The notes under the pieces are model-generated. The model had not been told where the DNA came from. It saw nothing but the letters and a program-made list of their open reading frames with translations, and did not search any database. This document shows, in pieces, positions 1 to 4,486 of a DNA stretch of 5,941 nt. Origin of the DNA: Anaerolineales bacterium (GTDB lineage Bacteria; Chloroflexota; Anaerolineae; Anaerolineales; UBA6663); NCBI GenBank assembly GCA_016789245.1, contig JAEURM010000135.1:1-5941 (forward strand). The letters run 5' to 3'. Each line of letters begins with the position of its first letter. Position 1 is the stretch's first letter. The position numbers were made by a program, and so were the translations under genes.

Positions 1-63
1 TAGTGGTTAAGGATTAGGGATTGCGAGTTATTGGTTAGTGGTTATTCACTTCGCGTTCATTGC
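1..63. repeat. Degenerate heptanucleotide tandem repeat, left-edge array
   Basis: Read in steps of seven from base 1, the sequence breaks into about nine related units, several beginning TA and ending GGT or GAT. TAGTGGT occurs at 1-7 and 36-42, TAAGGAT at 8-14, TAGGGAT at 15-21 and TATTGGT at 29-35. The period fades after about position 50 and the array is cut by the window edge. It resembles the short tandemly repeated heptanucleotides described in filamentous cyanobacteria and the AT-rich degenerate repeats seen between genes in Chloroflexota. It lies just ahead of the epimerase start at 82, and an ATG at 31 inside it is not a credible start codon. The function is unknown. Confidence 0.6.
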
Positions 64-81
64 GGCTTCGCGGTTACCTGT

Positions 82-978
82 ATGCTGATTATTCAGAACG
101 ATAAACTCAAAGTGGAGCTTGCCCCGGAACACGGCGCGAGCGTGATTAATTGTTTTGCCAAGCTGGGTGAGCAATGGGTTCCCATTCTGCGGCACACGCC
201 GTTGGAGGCCGCGCAGGCAGGTAACGTAAGCAAGATGGCAAGTTTTACACTTGCGCCCTACTCTAACCGGTTACTCAACGCGCGCTTCACGTTCAATGGG
301 CGAGAGTATCAGCTTCAGCCCAACACACCGGACGGGCATGTGCAACACGGTGATGTGCGCCGCCGCCCGTGGCAGTTGGTGCGGGCGGATGAAACCAGCG
401 CCACGCTGAACTTTGATAGCCGCGCGTTTGCAGATTTCAATTTTCCCTTTCGGTTCACCGCGCAAATTCGGTACACGTTAGAAGACTCAACTTTCCGCAC
501 GCACTTTCAAATGCAAAACGCTGGCACGGAAGTGATGCCAGCCGGGTTCGGCTTTCATCCGTACTTTCCGCGCACGCTCACTGCGCCGGATGAAGCGGTG
601 GAAATTCAGGCGCGGGTGGCGGGCATTTATCCGGCGTTGATTCCCACTTCCGCCGCTGTGCCTGTGCCGCCAGAAATTGATTTTCCAGAATTGCGCGCGT
701 TAGGAAACACAGTGATGAATGATTGCCGCGCCGGTTGGGATGGGCGGGCCACCATCCGTTGGCCACGTGCAGGGATGACTCTCTCATTAGAAGCCACTGA
801 ACCGATGCGCCACTTGGTGCTGTTTTCGCCGGAGAGCGAAGATTTTTTCGCCATTGAGCCGGTGAGCAACGCCACCAACGGCTTCAATTTGCTCGCCAGC
901 GGCGTGCCGGGGCATGGGGTGGTAGTGCTACGGCCAGAAGAAATTTTGGAAGGGGAGTTTATTTTGCGTATTTCGTAA
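82..978 (+). CDS. Aldose 1-epimerase family protein (GalM-like mutarotase)
   Basis: This 298-residue protein is predicted to be a cytoplasmic beta-sandwich mutarotase interconverting alpha and beta anomers of a hexose. The family signatures are in order: PYSNR at 59-63 with the substrate-binding Asn-Arg, a catalytic-type His at 89 in HVQHGD followed by RPW, a second His at 159 in GFGFHPYF, the GWDG segment near 218-221, and the likely catalytic Glu259 in FFAIEPVSNATNGFN. Length is slightly short of classical GalM (about 340) and matches the shorter GalM-like subgroup. The frame is open from an ATG at 31, but those extra 17 residues are encoded by heptad repeat and show no family similarity, so ATG 82 is chosen. 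No Shine-Dalgarno sequence is visible before it. The stop is TAA. No sugar genes flank it, so the true substrate is open; galactose or glucose mutarotation or a sugar-phosphate epimerase (YeaD-like) role are all possible. Confidence 0.88.
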   Translation: MLIIQNDKLKVELAPEHGASVINCFAKLGEQWVPILRHTPLEAAQAGNVSKMASFTLAPYSNRLLNARFTFNGREYQLQPNTPDGHVQHGDVRRRPWQLVRADETSATLNFDSRAFADFNFPFRFTAQIRYTLEDSTFRTHFQMQNAGTEVMPAGFGFHPYFPRTLTAPDEAVEIQARVAGIYPALIPTSAAVPVPPEIDFPELRALGNTVMNDCRAGWDGRATIRWPRAGMTLSLEATEPMRHLVLFSPESEDFFAIEPVSNATNGFNLLASGVPGHGVVVLRPEEILEGEFILRIS

Positions 979-1048
979 TGCGCATTCCGTTCACGCAACA
1001 CGCACTACGTTTTACGTTTTACGTTTCACTCATCACCTTCCACACATC
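979..1048. repeat. Heptanucleotide-periodic spacer between two + strand genes
   Basis: This spacer is exactly 70 bp and divides into ten heptamers from the epimerase stop codon to the next ATG. The clearest part is 993-1027, where five consecutive units share ACG at the same phase: ACGCAAC, ACGCACT, ACGTTTT twice, then ACGTTTC. Flanking units (TGCGCAT, TCCGTTC, ACTCATC, ACCTTCC, ACACATC) are weaker but hold the period. The consensus differs from the array at 1-63. No ribosome binding site or hairpin terminator is recognisable in it, so the downstream gene probably shares the epimerase transcript or uses a promoter I cannot recognise. Confidence 0.65.
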
Positions 1049-1414
1049 ATGCTCCAATCTATCAACTGGCAACGCACCGCTCCCGTTCTTATTTCCATCG
1101 GCATTATCTTGGCTGTAGCTTTCCTGCGAGACCGTTCGCGGACGCTGGCGGCGATTTTGGCCGTAATGCCCATCAACATCCCATTGGCGCTGTGGGTGAT
1201 TGCCAGCGGCGCAGACGGTGACCCGCAAGTCATCAGCAACACCATCCGGGCCATGTTTATTGGCCTGTTACCGGGTTTTGTGTGGTTGGGCGTGGTGTTC
1301 CTGCTGGTGCGCGCCGGCTGGACGATATTGCCCGCCATTGGTTTAGGCTATGTTGTATGGAGCGTGCTGATTGCGGGGTTGTTTTGGTTTGGGGTGCTTT
1401 CTATACCTAAGTAA
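1049..1414 (+). CDS. Small four-helix integral membrane protein (DUF3147/GlpM-like pattern)
   Basis: This 121-residue protein is very hydrophobic, with four likely membrane helices at roughly 10-26, 32-53, 65-88 and 93-116. The RDRSR turn after helix 1 and the charged GADGDPQ loop after helix 2 fit alternating sides of the membrane. The arrangement of a first helix, a basic turn, a helix with a Pro-containing AVMPINIPLA core, an acidic loop and two closing helices resembles small membrane proteins of the DUF3147/GlpM type. That resemblance is from memory of the pattern and would need a profile search. There are no catalytic or metal-binding motifs and no signal peptide distinct from helix 1. 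The start is the ATG directly abutting the heptad array, with no Shine-Dalgarno sequence. The stop is TAA at 1412-1414. It probably shares a transcript with the epimerase upstream, but a functional link is not evident. Confidence 0.75.
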   Translation: MLQSINWQRTAPVLISIGIILAVAFLRDRSRTLAAILAVMPINIPLALWVIASGADGDPQVISNTIRAMFIGLLPGFVWLGVVFLLVRAGWTILPAIGLGYVVWSVLIAGLFWFGVLSIPK

Positions 1415-1430
1415 CAAATACAGGTGTTAC
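1411..1430. terminator. Possible weak bidirectional hairpin at convergent gene ends
   Basis: GTAACA at 1411-1416 pairs perfectly with TGTTAC at 1425-1430 around an 8-nt loop. It overlaps the stop codon of the membrane-protein gene and sits 7 bp from the stop of the convergent hydrolase. The position is right for a shared terminator. However, the stem is only six bp, AT-rich and has no T-tract on either strand, so it may be chance. Confidence 0.22.
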
Positions 1431-1436
1431 TGGTTA

Positions 1437-2636
1437 TTAGAGATGCCTCTTCAACCACTCCACCCCCGGCTTGGCCAAGTGCGGGGCGAAGGGTTGCGCG
1501 GCTTCATGGTCAGTGCCAATCAACGGCACTACAGTGAGCGGCGAAGTGATGCGCCGCGCAATTTCATAGCAGGCCGTAAAATCACAAATATGGTCTTGCG
1601 TGCCGTGCACCACCAGCACCGGGCACGTAATTTTGTGGAGCGCATCGTACAGCGCAAACGCGTTCCCAATAGTTTGTATCTCTTCTGGCGTTTGAGCGCC
1701 CACCACCCACGCAAAACTGGTGCGGATGCCGTACACCGCCTTCATAATGCCAGAACCAATATCAAACGGCGAGGCATATTCCACGCACGCTTTAACGCGC
1801 GGGCTAGCGGCGGCGGTGCGTAAGGCAAAAAAGCCGCCCAAACTGCCGCCCAAAACGCCAAGGCGCTCGGCGTCAATGGCGGGGTGCGCGGCCAGTACTT
1901 CCAAAGCGGCCACACATACCTGCTCATCATGCGGCAACACGCGGCGGCCATCAAAATTCTCGCCGTGCGCAGGCATATCAATGCAAAACGTGGCATAGCC
2001 CGCCGCGCGGAATAGCTCCACCGTCACATCATAATCATCCTTATCACCGGCCAAAGTGTGAATAACCAATAACGCTGGCCAACGGCCTTCACTGGCATGT
2101 TTGGGCAAATGCAGGAGGCCAGTGGTGACTCCATCGGCGTGCGGCACGGCTAATGTTTCCACGCGGTCATGGTTCAACTCCCGCAGGCGCGCGTACAAGC
2201 GGCGCTGAATGGGCAAAATGCGGCGGCGCTCCGGTAGGGGTGTGTAAATGTAATAGCCATCGCCGCTGTACGCCAAATTCAACATGGTCAGAATCAAGCG
2301 GATGGACTCAATGGCCGCACCCCGGTCACCCCGCATCCACGCGGCCTCCATCGCCTTAAAGTGCGGCGCGGCTAAATCCTCCCACACAGGCCGCCACATG
2401 CTTAGAGATTTCATGCGCCGCGCCACAACTTTAGTGAGTTCCGGGTCTAAGCCCAAATTCACGAGGATATTCTTGGTTTGTTCGGTACTTAGGAAAACAA
2501 ATCCCAAACCAGCTCGGATGGCGGCCTCGGCCAGCGGTTTGGGTGGCCCACTAATCATCGCCCCGGCCTGCGTCGTCACCGGCTCTTGGATGTTGAGCGA
2601 ACGCAAGAAGTTTTCAAAGGTGCTGGTATCAAGCAT
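1437..2636 (-). CDS. Alpha/beta hydrolase with helical N-terminal domain (FrsA/dienelactone-hydrolase-like)
   Basis: This is a 399-residue serine hydrolase, probably cytoplasmic as no signal peptide is seen. Residues 1 to about 155 are mostly helical and resemble the N-terminal extension of the FrsA/DUF1100-type and related C-C or ester hydrolases. The catalytic fold starts near 160 (VETLAVPHADGVTTGLLHLP), with an oxyanion-strand region PALLVIHTLAGDKDD at 187-201. The nucleophile elbow is GGSLGG at 263-268 with Ser265. The acid is Asp348 in VVHGTQDHI and the base is His377 in GTDHEAA. A complete Ser-Asp-His triad in the usual order implies an active enzyme, but the substrate cannot be read from sequence; an ester, lactone or C-C bond are the family options. 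The start is ATG at 2634-2636 with no Shine-Dalgarno sequence, and the stop is TAA. It is the last gene of the - strand series and converges on the membrane-protein gene 22 bp away. Confidence 0.88.
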   Translation of the reverse strand: MLDTSTFENFLRSLNIQEPVTTQAGAMISGPPKPLAEAAIRAGLGFVFLSTEQTKNILVNLGLDPELTKVVARRMKSLSMWRPVWEDLAAPHFKAMEAAWMRGDRGAAIESIRLILTMLNLAYSGDGYYIYTPLPERRRILPIQRRLYARLRELNHDRVETLAVPHADGVTTGLLHLPKHASEGRWPALLVIHTLAGDKDDYDVTVELFRAAGYATFCIDMPAHGENFDGRRVLPHDEQVCVAALEVLAAHPAIDAERLGVLGGSLGGFFALRTAAASPRVKACVEYASPFDIGSGIMKAVYGIRTSFAWVVGAQTPEEIQTIGNAFALYDALHKITCPVLVVHGTQDHICDFTACYEIARRITSPLTVVPLIGTDHEAAQPFAPHLAKPGVEWLKRHL

Positions 2637-2655
2637 ACGTGTGGCGGGTGAGTAG

Positions 2656-2730
2656 GGATGAATGAGAGAAGGGGTGATGTGAAATGTAAACGCTCCCCTT
2701 CACCCTTTCGCTCATGTTCTCAGCTCATCC
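2656..2730. repeat. Long imperfect inverted repeat between rhodanese and hydrolase genes
   Basis: Positions 2662-2677 pair with 2700-2715 as a 16-position stem. ATGAG pairs with CTCAT, then there is one mismatch (2667/2710), then GAAGGGGTGA pairs with TCACCCTTTC with one G-T pair. A 22-nt loop separates the arms. An outer GGATGA at 2656-2661 can pair with TCATCC at 2725-2730, leaving a 9-nt bulge. The structure fills most of the 93-bp spacer and reaches the rhodanese stop codon. No T-tract follows on the - strand, so it is not a standard intrinsic terminator. An attenuator, an RNA processing site or a remnant of a palindromic repeat are possible. On a - strand transcript the two odd positions become C-U and A-C mismatches, so the fold is slightly better on the + strand. 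Confidence 0.5.
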
Positions 2731-3050
2731 TAATAACGCGGCACGGTCGGGTCCACTTCCATAGACCAAGCTTCAATGCCGCCGCGCAAGTTAAACACGT
2801 TCTGAAAACCTTGGGCTTTGAGATACGCGGCCACCTGCATACTGCGCATGCCGCTGTGGCACTGAAACACATACTCGGCTGTTTTGTCTAACTCGCCGAA
2901 CCAATCCTGAAACTGGCTCATGGGCTTAAGTTGCGCCCCGGGGATGCGGGCAATTTGCCACTCACGCGGCTCACGCACGTCAATAACGTGCGGTGGGGTT
3001 TCGCTTTGTAGCTTCTCGGCTAATTGCTTAGCAGAAAGTTCAGGAACCAT
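2730..3050 (-). CDS. Single-domain rhodanese-like sulfurtransferase (GlpE/PspE type)
   Basis: This 106-residue protein is one complete rhodanese domain. It shows the opening VIDVREPREWQIARIPGAQ at 22-40, the active-site loop CHSGMRS at 64-70 with nucleophile Cys64, and the closing NLRGGIEAW at 87-95. Such proteins carry sulfur as a persulfide on the loop Cys and pass it to thiols or cyanide; the physiological acceptor is unknown here. No signal peptide or membrane segment is present, so it should be cytoplasmic. Its ATG follows the protease stop by 6 bp with a good Shine-Dalgarno sequence overlapping that stop, which indicates translational coupling. The stop is TAG at 2730-2732. The two genes are in the same frame, separated only by UGA and two codons. 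Confidence 0.92.
   Translation of the reverse strand: MVPELSAKQLAEKLQSETPPHVIDVREPREWQIARIPGAQLKPMSQFQDWFGELDKTAEYVFQCHSGMRSMQVAAYLKAQGFQNVFNLRGGIEAWSMEVDPTVPRY
3013..3038 (-). other. Hairpin with GNRA-type tetraloop early in the rhodanese coding region
   Basis: On the transcript, GCTAA pairs perfectly with TTAGC (3019-3032) around a GCAA tetraloop. Beyond one mismatch a further short stretch (CU and a wobble with GAGA) can pair. The loop begins 30 nt after the protease UGA stop. It encodes ordinary residues of the rhodanese N-terminus, so it may be incidental. It is noted because of its position relative to UGA and a nearby tRNA-Sec gene. Confidence 0.35.
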
Positions 3051-3052
3051 GG

Positions 3053-3058
3053 CACCTC
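3053..3058 (-). promoter_or_regulatory. Shine-Dalgarno of the rhodanese gene
   Basis: GAGGTG ends 2 nt before the ATG at 3050 and overlaps the protease stop codon TGA (3057-3059). It is the only strong anti-16S match ahead of any start in this window. It marks translational coupling of rhodanese to the protease. Confidence 0.65.
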
Positions 3059-4292
3059 AGGTAATGGGAACAGGGGTGATGACGAGAATAAACAACACTA
3101 GGGCCAAAATCGCCAGCACGCGGCGGCGGGGGTCTAACTCGGTAATTTGGTCAAGTGGCTCCGCGTGTGTACGGCCCAAAAAGAAGATGATGGCCGCCCA
3201 TAAAAACCAACCCGGCCAGAAAAAGCCGAGCAATACCAGAGCGCCTGTAATGATGGGAACCAGCCGGAGCGCGCGGCGGCCAATCAGCACATACAACGCG
3301 TGGCCACCATCTAGCTGTCCGGCTGGAATCAAGTTTAGGCCCGTTACCAGCAAACCGCCCCAGCCCGCCCACGCCACTTGGTTGAGAAACACATCCGTGC
3401 CGCCGTTGCCCGGAAAAATGCCGGATAAATAAAACCACAAGGTTTGCAACCACGCCGGCCAATCTCCACCAATGGGTTCTGGCAGTAAGCGGCCAAACAG
3501 CAAGAACTTTATCGCGGCGTAAAAGAGCGAGTTGCCTTCAAAGCCCGAGGTTTGCCCCACCGGCACGGCGTTTACTTGAGAAGTGGCAAGCCCATATACC
3601 AAAATAGGAATGGCCACGAGGAAGCCCGCGAACGGCCCTGCCACGCCTACATCCAACAAGTTGCGTTTGTTTTTGGGCGGAGATTTAAGTTGAATGACGG
3701 CCCCCATCGTTCCCAAAGCCCCAAATGGAAAGGGGATGAAGTAGGGAAGCGTAACGTGCATTTTGTGATAGCGTGCCGCAAAGTAATGGCCAAACTCATG
3801 CGCCAACAAAATTGCCAAAATGCTCACCGCAAACGGCCAGCCGTTCAGCATTAGGGAAAAGCCCAGTTGCATAAAGGCCCCAAAGGCCTGCACATTCTCA
3901 CTCAAAGTTTCTGGCGCGCGTTGCAAAATTTCCGGCGTTGGCCCGGTGTAGCCGTACAAGCCGCCAAAGAACAGTGTGCTGGCCACCGTGAGCAAAAACA
4001 TCACCACGTTCACCCACGGGTTGGAGGGTGGCGGGTCAATGATGCCGCGCAGGGCAAACACCAAGTGCGTGCCATCCTTATCTTTGCGGAAGAGCGGCGT
4101 GTAACCCAGTGGCCGGAAGCGCTCCGCCACAAAATCAAACGCTTCAATGGAATCACGCGTCAGCAGACCCCGATAGCGGGCGGCGTATTCATCGGCTTGG
4201 CCCAAGGTGGTGTCATCCACCCGCATCACCTGCTCCACAATTGGGCGCAGTTCGGTCACATCAGCGTTTGCAGTTTTTTTGAGAGGGAACAT
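3057..4292 (-). CDS. M50 / site-2-type intramembrane zinc metalloprotease
   Basis: This 411-residue membrane protease is of the S2P type, which cleaves substrates within the bilayer. A soluble N-terminal domain (about 1-90) is followed by hydrophobic segments near 93-112, 138-165, 215-236, 258-270, 305-325, 343-373 and 391-408. Zinc ligands come from HEFGH at 165-169 (HExxH) and the conserved Asp in NLIPAGQLDGGH at 320-331. The PYFIPFPFG and GAVIQLKSPPKNKRNLLDVGVAGPFAG blocks are typical of the EGY-like branch found in cyanobacteria, plants and Chloroflexota; I see no PDZ domain, unlike RseP. The frame stays open to 4424, but the extra 44 residues translate the tRNA-Sec gene and are spurious. 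ATG 4292 begins a plausible N-terminus and lies 21 bp after the tRNA. No Shine-Dalgarno sequence is visible. The stop is TGA. The substrate is unknown; regulated proteolysis of a membrane-anchored factor is the family norm. Confidence 0.92.
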   Translation of the reverse strand: MFPLKKTANADVTELRPIVEQVMRVDDTTLGQADEYAARYRGLLTRDSIEAFDFVAERFRPLGYTPLFRKDKDGTHLVFALRGIIDPPPSNPWVNVVMFLLTVASTLFFGGLYGYTGPTPEILQRAPETLSENVQAFGAFMQLGFSLMLNGWPFAVSILAILLAHEFGHYFAARYHKMHVTLPYFIPFPFGALGTMGAVIQLKSPPKNKRNLLDVGVAGPFAGFLVAIPILVYGLATSQVNAVPVGQTSGFEGNSLFYAAIKFLLFGRLLPEPIGGDWPAWLQTLWFYLSGIFPGNGGTDVFLNQVAWAGWGGLLVTGLNLIPAGQLDGGHALYVLIGRRALRLVPIITGALVLLGFFWPGWFLWAAIIFFLGRTHAEPLDQITELDPRRRVLAILALVLFILVITPVPIT

Positions 4293-4313
4293 TGAATCTA
4301 GGTGCTTACTAAA

Positions 4314-4407
4314 CGGGGATGCATGGGAGTCGAACCCACCCGCCGCTTCTGAGAAACGACACGACGGTTTTGAAGACCGAGGCCACCACCGGATGACATC
4401 CATCCCC
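4314..4407 (-). tRNA. selC: tRNA-Sec (anticodon UCA), selenocysteine tRNA
   Basis: This 94-nt gene folds as a bacterial selenocysteine tRNA, which inserts Sec at UGA with SelB. Reading 5' to 3': acceptor strand 4407-4400; a 6-bp D-stem GTCATC/GGTGGC with 4-nt loop CGGT (4397-4382); anticodon loop CTTCAAA with UCA at 4373-4371; a long variable arm of 8 bp, GTCGTTTC/GAAGCGGC (4360-4342); a T-arm GTGGG-TTCGACT-CCCAT (4339-4323); acceptor 3' strand 4322-4315; and discriminator G at 4314. The 6-bp D-stem, tiny D-loop, long variable arm and UCA anticodon together are specific to tRNA-Sec and exclude tRNA-Ser and suppressor tRNAs. CCA is not encoded. Oddities are a G-G mismatch at the eighth acceptor pair and a T-T at the base of the anticodon stem. 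It lies between the helicase and protease genes on their strand. SelA, SelB and SelD are not in this window. Confidence 0.93.
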
Positions 4408-4414
4408 GTGTGGT

Positions 4415-4423
4415 ATTGTATCA
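4415..4423 (-). promoter_or_regulatory. Extended -10 promoter element of selC
   Basis: On the - strand, TGATACAAT lies 7 nt before the first base of tRNA-Sec. TACAAT differs from the TATAAT consensus at one position, and the preceding TG with one spacer base is the extended -10 motif. No good -35 hexamer is seen at 16-18 bp: TTGCTC is present, but only 14 bp away. Transcription would begin at or within a base or two of the mature tRNA end. The element lies in the 79-bp gap after the helicase stop. Confidence 0.6.
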
Positions 4424-4486
4424 AAGCTAAACGAGAGCAATTTGAGCGTTACTTAAGCCTTGAGGGCCTGTGTGCGGCGAGCCGCT

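Noticed and set aside
21..48. TTGCGA and TATTCA as a promoter for the epimerase
   Set aside because: The matches are poor (four and three of six) and both lie within the repeat array, so periodicity explains them equally well.
31..81. Earlier ATG for the epimerase at 31
   Set aside because: It lies within a heptad repeat and the extra residues do not match the family N-terminus, which begins at ATG 82.
1..1048. Heptad arrays as CRISPR or as iterons of an origin
   Set aside because: The units are contiguous 7-mers without spacers, are degenerate, and no replication or cas gene is nearby.
2920..3432. 170-residue + strand open frame opposite rhodanese and protease
   Set aside because: It crosses two well-supported genes in antisense and has low-complexity Ser/Pro/Arg content without motifs.
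4274..4280. A7 run on the coding strand near the protease start as a slippage or phase-variation site
   Set aside because: The frame phase does not match a canonical -1 slippery heptamer, and seven A bases encoding Lys-Lys-Thr can be ordinary coding sequence.
4293..4424. Extension of the protease frame to an ATG at 4424
   Set aside because: The added 44 residues translate the tRNA-Sec gene and its promoter and show no protease-family similarity.
4469..4486. GC-rich mini-hairpin after the helicase stop as a terminator
   Set aside because: The stem is about four bp and no T-tract follows, so it does not qualify as an intrinsic terminator.
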